DNA of 64,000 nt from Ekhidna lutea (GTDB lineage Bacteria > Bacteroidota > Bacteroidia > Cytophagales > Cyclobacteriaceae). The notes beneath the pieces were generated by a model. It did not search any database, was not told the origin of the DNA, and worked only from the letters and a program-made list of their open reading frames with translations. Within the stretch, counting starts at the first letter, position 1; each line of letters begins with the position of its first letter. A program made the translations under genes and the position numbers. This document shows positions 26,647-35,385 of the stretch, piece after piece. The stretch lies in contig NZ_FZPD01000004.1 of NCBI RefSeq assembly GCF_900188325.1, positions 62,001 through 126,000 of the forward strand, read 5' to 3'.

Positions 26647-28533
26647 TTAAACCAAAGAAAATCTCCCCCCACTCTCAACTACCTTCTTGTCATTAATCAG
26701 AATCCTCAGAGCTTCCATGATCTGATCCTGGGTGTAGCTCGCCATCAAAGCTCGCAGTTCTGACATATTTCTGGGAGATTCCAAGACCTCCTCAACCTTT
26801 TCAATTGGAATTTCGCTGGCTTTGAGTTGCTTCTTCTTTTCCAGATCATTGTCACAAATGCCGCAGGTAAGAGAAGTCTCTTCATCAAAATATCGTTGAA
26901 AAATTTGAGTGCGGCACTCAGTGGATTTCATGTAATCAACAACTGCATCTGCTTTTTCCAATGCCAGCTTCCTTCGCCACTCTATCTGCTTATTGTCAAT
27001 CGGTAGCTTTTCAGGATCAAGTCGAGGAGTAAGAAACGTGATGGTGGCCGAATCCATTGCAGGCTGATAGTCAATTACCTCGCTATCATTTAAAAATTTC
27101 AGACATTTCCTAACCTGCACCTTATCCGTTTTCAATAGCGAACCAATGTCTTTTTCCTTGATTTTGGCATATCCAGCAAACACTTCTCCTCCATACAACC
27201 GAAGTAGTGTTTTGATGACTGTGTCCAGCTTTGGATTGGCAATTTGAAACTTGTATGTTTCGCTTTTATCCAGCAGAAAAGTAATCTTAGAGTGCTCATA
27301 AAACCCCTCCGTCATCTGAATGAGCCCCTCATCAGTCAGTTTTTTCAGCGCTGCATAAGTCTCTACTATGGGAAGGTTGTACGTATTGATAAACTGCTCA
27401 TAATTGAATGGGAAGCTGGATAATGCATGACTCCCAATTGCCATTTTAAAGAAATTGGCCAACGCCTGATAGGTACGTTTTATTTGTTCCAGCGATACCA
27501 CAGATCGGTTGGTTCGATCCTTTAATTCATCTATGTCTTGATTGTGATAAAGTGCTACAGCATAGGCTTTCCTTTCATCCCGACCAGCCCTTCCTGCCTC
27601 CTGGTAGTAAGCTTCCAGCGAATCCGGCAAATCCAAATGAATAACCGTTCGCACATCAGGCTTATCAATCCCCATTCCAAAGGCATTGGTGGCTACCATG
27701 ACCCTGGTTTTATTGTTGATCCAGTCGGTTTGCTTATCCGAACGTTCCAGGCCGGAAAGACCTGCATGATAATGGTCTGCCGAAATATGGTTTCTTCTTA
27801 ACAAATCAGCAATCTCTTTGGTACGCTTGCGGCTCCTAACATACACCACCGATGTTCCCGGCACATTTCCCAGAATCTCAAGAAGCTTTCCTTCTTTGTT
27901 TTCCAGACGAAAAGCTGAATAGGAAAGGTTAGCTCTGGCAAAGCTTTTCTGAAAGATCTGCACGTCTTGCAACTCAAGCTTCTCTGCAATTTCTTCCTTT
28001 ACTTCTTTCGTTGCTGTAGCGGTCAATGCAATCAATCGCTCAACTCCAATCTCTTTTTTGAATTCGGCTATTTGCAGGTAAGGAGGTCGGAAATCATACC
28101 CCCACTGTGAAATACAATGTGCTTCATCAATTGCCAGCAAGCTGATATTCATTTGCTTTGCCCGCTCCAGAAATATCTCTGTTTTCAACCTTTCCGGAGA
28201 TACATATAGGAATTTAAAGTCACCATAGATGCAATTATCCAATGTGATGTCTATCTCCCTCCGACTCATCCCGGAGTAAATAGCCGCAGATTTAATTCCT
28301 CTCTTTTGCAATTGATCCACCTGATCTTTCATCAGTGAAATCAACGGAGACACTACAATGCAAACTCCCTCTAGCGTTAAAGCCGGAACCTGAAAGCAAA
28401 CGGACTTCCCCCCTCCGGTTGGCAACAACGCCAGCGTATCCTTTCCATCCAGCACTGACTGGATAATCTCCTCCTGCATGGCTCTGAAAGAGTCATAGCC
28501 CCAATACTGCTTTAGGATTTCCGAAGGGTTCAT
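26647..28533 (-). CDS. recQ: ATP-dependent DNA helicase RecQ
   Basis: A 628-residue superfamily 2 3'-5' helicase for recombination and fork repair. Helicase motifs are intact: LLPTGGGKSVCFQ (Walker A), LLAIDEAHCISQWGYDFRP (DEAH plus the RecQ aromatic loop), ALTATAT and QEAGRAGRDE. The zinc-binding subdomain (CRTQIFQRYF...CGICDND) and a winged-helix tail follow. There is no HRDC domain. Several Bacteroidota carry both long and short RecQ forms; this is a short form. Confidence 0.95.
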   Translation of the reverse strand: MNPSEILKQYWGYDSFRAMQEEIIQSVLDGKDTLALLPTGGGKSVCFQVPALTLEGVCIVVSPLISLMKDQVDQLQKRGIKSAAIYSGMSRREIDITLDNCIYGDFKFLYVSPERLKTEIFLERAKQMNISLLAIDEAHCISQWGYDFRPPYLQIAEFKKEIGVERLIALTATATKEVKEEIAEKLELQDVQIFQKSFARANLSYSAFRLENKEGKLLEILGNVPGTSVVYVRSRKRTKEIADLLRRNHISADHYHAGLSGLERSDKQTDWINNKTRVMVATNAFGMGIDKPDVRTVIHLDLPDSLEAYYQEAGRAGRDERKAYAVALYHNQDIDELKDRTNRSVVSLEQIKRTYQALANFFKMAIGSHALSSFPFNYEQFINTYNLPIVETYAALKKLTDEGLIQMTEGFYEHSKITFLLDKSETYKFQIANPKLDTVIKTLLRLYGGEVFAGYAKIKEKDIGSLLKTDKVQVRKCLKFLNDSEVIDYQPAMDSATITFLTPRLDPEKLPIDNKQIEWRRKLALEKADAVVDYMKSTECRTQIFQRYFDEETSLTCGICDNDLEKKKQLKASEIPIEKVEEVLESPRNMSELRALMASYTQDQIMEALRILINDKKVVESGGRFSLV

Positions 28534-28556
28534 TTCGCTAAGTTATGCGCCAATGA

Positions 28557-29810
28557 TTAAGCTCCAATACCTGTTTTGCTAATCTTGTGATATCTCCATG
28601 CGCATAAGCCTCCAATTACAGAGAAAGCTGCCAACAACAAGAATACATGCTGATGACCCACCACTCCCGGATTGGCATCCAATAAGTACCCGATTACGAC
28701 CCCTGCAAACACATCCGGAGTAAATCCAATAACTGAAACTAACCCTACCGCTGTTCCGGTCAGATGAAGGGGAATGTTACCTTCCTGAAGCACCGCAAAG
28801 TAAAGGGCTCGTGCAGCATAAACACCTCCTGATATGGTTAAGATGGACACCAAAAACATCGGCAAATAACCATGACCTAAACCACTTGCAAACCAAAGTG
28901 ACCCTACCAATACAATTACAAAGCTGATGAATAGCCATAAGGTGGTTTTCGATCTGTCAGCAAGAAAGCCAACCAAAACACCGGCTACCGGTCGCATAAA
29001 CAACAAAAAAGTGCCAATTCGGGCAGAATTGATTTCATCATGCCTCAAAACTTCACGTGCATAAAGCGATACTACATCCGTGGTTTTGTACCCCATATAC
29101 GCGCATAATATGATGATCATCAGTAACCAAACTGCAGGAAGCTTAACCACTTCACCAATTTGCCTAACAGAAATCTGTTCAACCTTCTCGGCTTTACCAG
29201 TATCTGATTTCAGAAGAAACCAAATAAGTACACCTATAATGGCAATAAGCCCGGTTGATCCGTAAATAGCCCACCGAAAGGCTTCTCTTCGTTCATCAAG
29301 GTTTATTTCAACGTTCTCAGCAAGCGAATTGGCAAACAGCAAGACTGCAAATACACCGAATAAAGCGCCAATCAACCCTCTTCCACCATCGAGCATTCCA
29401 AAAGCCTTGCCCTGATCTTTAGAACCTCCCCAAATACGAGTAGCCTTTATCATGGGCGACCAGAAAAGAAAGATGGTAGTGAACCCCCAATAGCCATACA
29501 AGAGCTGCAATGCAAAAAAACCGGGATACAGTGCATATACCAATCCTCCCAATGCGGTTAACCATAATGAAAATGCAATCAGTTTTCGAGGTTCGAAGCG
29601 ATCAGCGATGGGTCCGCCAAAAAAGTATGAAACCATGGCGGTGATACCGTAATAGGTAAAGCATAGTCCTAGTTCCGTATTATCAATTTGAAATACCTCA
29701 AGTACGGTGGAACGGAATACTCGTTGTAAGACGAATGGTAAAACGAAAACGGCTTCTCCAGCTAAGATGAGGAGGATAAGATAGGTCCAGTTGGTGTTAG
29801 ATTTTTGCAC
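28557..29810 (-). CDS. MFS transporter
   Basis: A 417-residue inner-membrane carrier of the major facilitator superfamily with about 12 hydrophobic segments. The loop 2-3 signature appears as GGPIADRFEPRKLIAF and its second-half counterpart as GVLVGFLADRSKTTLWLF. GMLDGGRGLIGALFG resembles the glycine-rich helix of organophosphate/nitrate-type carriers. The substrate is not evident. It is 23 bp upstream of recQ on the same strand. Confidence 0.9.
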   Translation of the reverse strand: MQKSNTNWTYLILLILAGEAVFVLPFVLQRVFRSTVLEVFQIDNTELGLCFTYYGITAMVSYFFGGPIADRFEPRKLIAFSLWLTALGGLVYALYPGFFALQLLYGYWGFTTIFLFWSPMIKATRIWGGSKDQGKAFGMLDGGRGLIGALFGVFAVLLFANSLAENVEINLDERREAFRWAIYGSTGLIAIIGVLIWFLLKSDTGKAEKVEQISVRQIGEVVKLPAVWLLMIIILCAYMGYKTTDVVSLYAREVLRHDEINSARIGTFLLFMRPVAGVLVGFLADRSKTTLWLFISFVIVLVGSLWFASGLGHGYLPMFLVSILTISGGVYAARALYFAVLQEGNIPLHLTGTAVGLVSVIGFTPDVFAGVVIGYLLDANPGVVGHQHVFLLLAAFSVIGGLCAWRYHKISKTGIGA

Positions 29811-29917
29811 GTATAATTCAAGATAAATGAAATGGACGAAATCCTAAATATGGTTAAAAATTAAAATGTAAGGTGAAAGAGATTTAGCTTTAGATACACT
29901 AACTAAATCAAGACACT

Positions 29918-32900
29918 ATGTTTTTCACTTACCTAAAAGCTTTTATAACGGGTTCTCTGCTTTTTATCGTTTCTTCGATTTTCAGTCAGGGTTTTGAAGG
30001 GTATTATCGATATCCGGATGTTCACAATGACAAAATTGTATTTTGTGCTGAAGGTGATCTTTGGTCTGTCTCACTGGCAGGTGGGCTAGCCCAGCGCTTG
30101 ACAACTCACCCTGAGGAAGAGCTCGTGCCTTCTATTTCTCCTGATGGCAATACCATCTTATTTTCTGCAAGCTATGAGGGCCCAATGGAAATATACACCA
30201 TGCCGATTAATGGAGGGGTAACCACTCGATGGACGTATGAAAGTGAACCGTCAACCGCTACCACATGGACGCCTGATAATAAAATCGTTTATGCAACCTG
30301 GGCTTACAATAAAAAACCGGATGATCGCTTGGTAACCATTGATACCAAGACAAAGGTGAAAACAGTAATCCCACTGGATCAGGCTAGCGAAGCTTCATTT
30401 AGCGCGGATGGTCAAACCGTATTTTTTGTACGTCCGGCGGACCATGGAAATGTCACCAAAAGGTACAAAGGAGGTACTGCCCGCCAAATCTGGAAATTCA
30501 CTTTTGGTTCCAATGAAGCCATTAAACTTACGCCTGATTATGAAGGAGAAAGCCACCATCCGATGTGGCATGATGGCCGGGTTTATTTTCTATCCGACAG
30601 AGACGGCATCATGAATGTATGGTCCATGGATGAAAATGGTGATGATAAAAAGCATCACACCACACACGAAGACTTTGACGTTCGATCCGCAAATGTTTCC
30701 AATGGAGTTGTCGTGTACCAGGTTGGAGCGGACCTTTGGAAATACAGCATTGCATCGAACACTTCTGAAAAAATATCCATCACACTAGCTTCTGATCTGG
30801 ATCAGCTTAGGGAAAAGTGGGAGGAAAACCCTTCACAATACATTACCTCCGTAAATCCCAATAAGGATGGATCCAAAATTGCGATTACAGCAAGAGGCCG
30901 GGTTTTCGTTGTTCCTACCAAAGCCGGCAGAACCGTCTCATTTACTGAAAAGGATGATGTGAGATATCGGGATGCGACATTCGCTGCAGATGGAAAGTCA
31001 GTGATTGCACTTTCCGATGAATCTGGTGAATTTGAATTCGTTAAAATGCCGGCCGATGGTATCGGTACTGAAACTGCAATCACCTCGGATGGCAACTTAT
31101 TGAGATATGGAGGCAAACCATCTCCGGATGATAAGTGGATTGCTTATGATGACCTGGAGAGCAATATGTATGTGCTCAATGTAACTTCAGGCGTAAGCAC
31201 CAAAATCTCCACGAATCAGGAAGGCATCTGGGACTTTTCCTGGTCGCCTGACAGTCAGTGGTTGGCCTATGTACAGGCTGCTTCAAATAGTATGGTTCAA
31301 ATTCGAGTATTCAATGTCAATACTAAACAACAGTTTGAACTCACTTCTGATCGTGCCAACAGTTTCAATCCACGCTGGAGCCCGGACGGAAAGTTTATCT
31401 ACTTTATCTCCGATCGAAACTTTACCACACTGGTAGGAAGTCCATGGGGTACACGTCAGCCTGAACCCTATTTTGATGTGAGTGAAAAAATCTATCACAT
31501 TCCCCTTCAAAAAGGAACCCGATCACCATTCAGACCTGCAGATGAGCTTTATTCTGAAAACGAAGAGAAGAAAGATGACAATGGAGATAAAAAGAAAAAA
31601 GGAAAGGACGAAGAAGAGGACTCGGGTGTTAAGGTTGTAATCGATCAGGCAGGCATTCAGGAACGTCTCATGGAAGTGCCGGTAAAACCCGGAAACTACT
31701 TTGGATTGGAAGTAAACGATAAAGCACTTTATGTGACTTCCAGAGAAACCGGTGTAGATGCAAAAAGTCACCTGGCTGCTGTCAAAATCACCAATGAAGA
31801 TCCTGAAGTGAAAACCATAGTAAATGATATAAACTCATTTGATTTAACAGCCGATGGTGAGAAGCTTTTGCTAGCAAAGCAGCAAAATTTCTATGTGGTT
31901 GATGCAGGCACGAGCCCCATTAGTGATTTGAATGATAACAAGGTTGATTTAAGTGGATGGAAATTTCCCATCGACCCGAAAGAAGAATGGCAACAATTAT
32001 TTACGGATGCCTGGAGAATGGAAAGGGATTATTTCTATGACAAGAATATGCACGGTGTGGACTGGGATGCTATGCATGCTAAGTATCTTCCATTGGTTGA
32101 TCGGGTGACCACTCGAAATGAATTATCTGATTTGATCGGTCGATTTGTTGGTGAGCTGGCGGCACTGCATACGAGTGTTAGAGGTGGTGACACCCGAAGT
32201 GATGAAAAAAACATCCCTGTTGCAACTCTTGGAGGGATATTTACGCGTGATGAAGCTGCAGGCGGCTTCCGCATCGACTACATCTACAAAGCAGATCCTG
32301 ACTATCCGGATGAAAAATCCCCTTTGGATGATCCTTATCTGGATGTGAAGGAAGGAGACATTATCACAAGTGTCAATGGTCGTGCGGCTCTTTCGGCCAA
32401 TGATATTGGGGAACTGATTCGGAATCAGGTAGGAAAGCAGGTCAGACTAGGGATAAAGCGAGGTTCCAGCGTTCGGGACATCATAGCCACTCCGATCGGT
32501 AGTGCATTCAACCTCAGGTATCGTGATTGGGAATACAATAACCGTAAATACGTGGATCAGCAGTCTGATGAGACTATTGGCTATTTGCACCTGCGCGCCA
32601 TGGGTAGCAACGATATAAATCAATTCTACAGGGAATTCTACCCGGTCTTTAACCGTCAGGGATTAATCGTTGATGTGCGATACAACTGGGGAGGAAACAT
32701 TGACAGTTTCATTCTGGAAAAACTTCTCCGCAAGGCATGGATGTACTGGCAGGCACGTTCAGGAGAACCCTATTGGAATATGCCGTATGCATTCAGAGGA
32801 CATATTGCTGTTTTGGTAAATGAAAACACTTATTCCGATGGTGAGGCGTTCGCCGATGGGTTTACAGAATTAGGTTTAGGTACTACTATTGGAACCAGAA

Positions 32901-33190
32901 CCTGGGGTGGTGAAATATGGCTTCATAGTGGCAATCGACTCAGTGATGGTGGGATTGCACGAGCTCCAATGTTTGGGGTGTATGCAAACGGCGAATGGCG
33001 AATTGAAGGACGTGGCTTTGAGCCGGATATCGAGATTGATAATTTACCGCATGCTACCTACAATGGAAAAGATGCCCAGTTGGATAAAGCGATTGAACAC
33101 TTAAAGCAGAAGATTCAAGAAGATCCTCGACCTGTTCCCCCTCCACCGGCCTATCCGGACAAGTCGTTTAAAAACAACAAGAAAAACTAG
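29918..33190 (+). CDS. Tricorn-type protease homologue (S41 family)
   Basis: A 1090-residue exported protease. A signal peptide (FITGSLLFIVSSIFSQ) precedes a seven- plus six-bladed PD40 beta-propeller region (about 25-520, e.g. EELVPSISPDGNTILFSAS), an acidic/lysine linker (about 547-570), a C1 domain (about 690-760), a PDZ domain (about 770-860) and the S41 core. Ser973 in NTYSDGEAFADG is the expected nucleophile, with the His in ELAALHTSVRGGD and an acidic partner near the C-terminus. The family degrades peptides. A perfect intrinsic terminator follows the stop. Confidence 0.93.
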   Translation: MFFTYLKAFITGSLLFIVSSIFSQGFEGYYRYPDVHNDKIVFCAEGDLWSVSLAGGLAQRLTTHPEEELVPSISPDGNTILFSASYEGPMEIYTMPINGGVTTRWTYESEPSTATTWTPDNKIVYATWAYNKKPDDRLVTIDTKTKVKTVIPLDQASEASFSADGQTVFFVRPADHGNVTKRYKGGTARQIWKFTFGSNEAIKLTPDYEGESHHPMWHDGRVYFLSDRDGIMNVWSMDENGDDKKHHTTHEDFDVRSANVSNGVVVYQVGADLWKYSIASNTSEKISITLASDLDQLREKWEENPSQYITSVNPNKDGSKIAITARGRVFVVPTKAGRTVSFTEKDDVRYRDATFAADGKSVIALSDESGEFEFVKMPADGIGTETAITSDGNLLRYGGKPSPDDKWIAYDDLESNMYVLNVTSGVSTKISTNQEGIWDFSWSPDSQWLAYVQAASNSMVQIRVFNVNTKQQFELTSDRANSFNPRWSPDGKFIYFISDRNFTTLVGSPWGTRQPEPYFDVSEKIYHIPLQKGTRSPFRPADELYSENEEKKDDNGDKKKKGKDEEEDSGVKVVIDQAGIQERLMEVPVKPGNYFGLEVNDKALYVTSRETGVDAKSHLAAVKITNEDPEVKTIVNDINSFDLTADGEKLLLAKQQNFYVVDAGTSPISDLNDNKVDLSGWKFPIDPKEEWQQLFTDAWRMERDYFYDKNMHGVDWDAMHAKYLPLVDRVTTRNELSDLIGRFVGELAALHTSVRGGDTRSDEKNIPVATLGGIFTRDEAAGGFRIDYIYKADPDYPDEKSPLDDPYLDVKEGDIITSVNGRAALSANDIGELIRNQVGKQVRLGIKRGSSVRDIIATPIGSAFNLRYRDWEYNNRKYVDQQSDETIGYLHLRAMGSNDINQFYREFYPVFNRQGLIVDVRYNWGGNIDSFILEKLLRKAWMYWQARSGEPYWNMPYAFRGHIAVLVNENTYSDGEAFADGFTELGLGTTIGTRTWGGEIWLHSGNRLSDGGIARAPMFGVYANGEWRIEGRGFEPDIEIDNLPHATYNGKDAQLDKAIEHLKQKIQEDPRPVPPPPAYPDKSFKNNKKN

Positions 33191-33194
33191 ATAC

Positions 33195-33225
33195 AAAAGC
33201 CTCTCAAAATTGAGAGGCTTTTCTT
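33195..33225 (+). terminator. Intrinsic terminator after the tricorn-like gene
   Basis: AAAAGCCTCTCA (33195-33206) and TGAGAGGCTTTT (33211-33222) form a perfect 12-bp stem with a 4-base loop, ending in a T-rich tract. Confidence 0.92.
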
Positions 33226-33241
33226 TATAAAGTCAAGGGGT

Positions 33242-33269
33242 TTTGATAGAAGTCGAATTAGTATCTTTG
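33242..33269 (+). promoter_or_regulatory. Candidate promoter of the frameshifted gene
   Basis: TATCTTTG at 33262-33269 matches TAnnTTTG; TTTG at 33242-33245 lies 16 bp upstream, slightly short of the usual spacing. Confidence 0.45.
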
Positions 33270-33301
33270 ACCGTTATTTCAAATTGAAAGTTTATAAAGA
33301 A

Positions 33302-34251
33302 ATGAAACCGTTCCTGTTTATACTTATAATTCATCTGTTCGTAAACCAGATTTTTTGCCAAAAATCATGTCCAGAATTTCAAAGTTCAACCGAAAATTAT
33401 TGGCCACTAACTCCAGGAATCGAAAACAATTTTAAACTTTCAAGGGATACAAAGATCACTGTTATATTAAATGATAGTATTGAATTTCAAAGCAAATTCT
33501 ATAGAATACGAAGAGAAACATTCCTCAAAGATGGTCGAACAGAAGAATTGTACTTTAGAAAAGAAAACGGAACTATTTATAGTTATGATTTAAAACAAAA
33601 TCTTGAATCTATTGCACTACCTGCTAACCCAGAAGTTGGCATGAAATGGGAAACTGCTGATAGATCATGGAGCTAGGAATACTTAGCTTAGAAAGTAGCT
33701 TTACTACACCTTTTTGTGAATTCACATATCTATTAGAATTACAAGTTTCAAACTCATCGTGTACTTTCAATTACTTTTATATGAAAGGGGTTGGATTGGT
33801 TGGAATCAAAGAAAATAATAGAATACACACGCACATTCAAGGTGAAAAAAAAGCAGGCTATCAAGTTTATAGAACCTATGGATGTAAAGACCTCCAATAT
33901 GATATGACAATTAGGAAGTGTACCTATCGTGAAGTTTATGAATTTATCCATTCGAATTTCAAACTTCCTAAAAGGAAAATTACAAATGGAAGCATTAGAC
34001 TAGAGGCAGAGATAGATGAGAACGGCAAATTCAAGATGCGAACTAAGATCGAGAATACAGATCCAAAATATCAAGCTCAAGAATTAGAAGCAATTAGAGT
34101 CCTTAATTCAATGCCTCATTTTATACCTGCTAAATTTTACGAAAAAGCCTCCAGTGGAACATTTATACTTCCGTTGGAATTTAGAAAACGAAAAATTCGA
34201 TCCACTGAATGGCACTTGAATAATCTGTTTCCGAAAGGGAATACAAACTAA
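33302..34251 (+). pseudogene. Frameshifted exported protein with TonB-CTD-like C-terminus
   Basis: Two overlapping reading frames look like one broken gene. The first (ATG 33302, MKPFLFILIIHLFVNQIFCQ, a signal peptide) runs to a stop at 33676 just after KWETADRSW. The second frame continues without a gap in sense from about 33667 as ELGILSLESS through CTFNYFYMKGVGLVGIKENN. The C-terminal 90 residues (VYEFIHSNFKLP, IRLEAEIDENGKF, EAIRVLNSMPHFIPA) resemble the TonB C-terminal fold. A one-base change near 33663-33672 would restore a protein of about 315 residues. This may be a real pseudogene or a sequencing error. Confidence 0.72.
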
Positions 34252-34280
34252 ACTAAAACACCCCAATAATCTCCAAGATT

Positions 34281-34314
34281 TATCCTATCTCCACAACCAA
34301 ATCATCCTGCTCTA
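34281..34314 (-). repeat. Remnant copy of the pyc 3' end
   Basis: These 34 bp match 35387-35420, the last codons of pyc, at 31 positions and in the same orientation. Read on the minus strand they still encode EQDDLVVEIG and a stop; pyc ends EQDDLVVEMG. A stop codon soon upstream shows that no full gene is present. Confidence 0.7.
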
Positions 34315-34440
34315 TAGTTTCCAGCCCCGAAGTGTTGCTTTAGGAATCTCGTTAACTACGTCCAGGGAATATTTTAAACTTTTACTATAGCTTACATATA
34401 TACTTTTCTATTACTAATCAAACGCTCGCTTAGCAATCAC

Positions 34441-35325
34441 ATGGATTATAAATCTATACTACTGTCCTTCTTAGGTACATTTATCGCAACACTAGGCAAT
34501 TCTCAAATTTTTGATGTTCACTTACACAGTTACACAGATAATGATTACTGGGGTGGTCAAACACATCCTACAGGTATAATGTCTCCATCCTCTGCTCAGG
34601 AACATTTAGCACAAACGATTGAAATGATGGATAAGCACAATGTCCAATATGCTATAGTGTCTGGCTCAGTTGAAAGTATTTCTAAATACGTTGAAGCGGA
34701 TTCGAGATTTATACCCGGATACATGGACGAAGAAGAATTAATTCCAATCAAGGAATTTGAAACCCATGTGAAAGAAGGAACTATTCGAGTATTTGGAGAA
34801 GTCGCAGGGGTATATTTTGGTCGCACGTTAAATGATCCTATATATGCACCGTATCTGAAAATTTGCGAGGAATATGGAATTCCAGTCGCATATCATACTG
34901 GTGGGGGGCCACCTATGACTCCCTATCGATGCTGCCCCAAGTTTCGTATTTCGCATGGAGATCCGTTGCTGATAGAAGATGTCCTTATTAAGTATCCAAA
35001 ACTTCAGGTTTATCTTATGCACAGTGGAGAAGTGTTTTTTGAAAACGCTGTTCGTATGCTGAATCTTTACCAGCATCTTTATGTCGATCTTGGTGTGCTG
35101 CTGTGGGTAAGTCCACTTACCCAAGATTATGCTGTCAGATTCTTAAAATCGGCTAAAAATTCCGGAGTTTTAAATAGAGTCATGTTCGGTACCGATCAGA
35201 TGGTTTGGCCGGGAGCTGCAACAAAATCGATTGAGTTTCTAAATTCACTGGAATTTTTAACTCCTGAGGACAAGCAAATGATTGTATATGATAATGCCAT
35301 CCGGTTTTTCAAAATTGATGAATAG
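34441..35325 (+). CDS. Exported amidohydrolase-2 family protein
   Basis: A 294-residue TIM-barrel hydrolase with a probable signal peptide (ILLSFLGTFIATLGNSQ). The metal-binding HxH is in FDVHLHSYTD, further His in VAYHTGGGPP and YLMHSGEVFF, and the catalytic Asp in VMFGTDQMVW. This fits the amidohydrolase-related (ACMSD-like) family. A CC pair (YRCCPKF) is unusual. The gene lies alone between two copies of the pyc 3' end, hinting at acquisition by recombination at that site. Confidence 0.87.
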   Translation: MDYKSILLSFLGTFIATLGNSQIFDVHLHSYTDNDYWGGQTHPTGIMSPSSAQEHLAQTIEMMDKHNVQYAIVSGSVESISKYVEADSRFIPGYMDEEELIPIKEFETHVKEGTIRVFGEVAGVYFGRTLNDPIYAPYLKICEEYGIPVAYHTGGGPPMTPYRCCPKFRISHGDPLLIEDVLIKYPKLQVYLMHSGEVFFENAVRMLNLYQHLYVDLGVLLWVSPLTQDYAVRFLKSAKNSGVLNRVMFGTDQMVWPGAATKSIEFLNSLEFLTPEDKQMIVYDNAIRFFKIDE

Positions 35326-35365
35326 TGACTATCAATCACTTCATACTTCCTAACCACCTAATACC

Positions 35366-35381
35366 CCCCTCCAAGGAGGGG
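35366..35381. repeat. GC-rich hairpin between convergent genes
   Basis: CCCCTCC-AA-GGAGGGG forms a 7-bp stem between the ends of the amidohydrolase gene and pyc. It lacks a T-run and resembles the C/G hairpins of the other intergenic repeats. Confidence 0.55.
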
Positions 35382-35385
35382 AATT

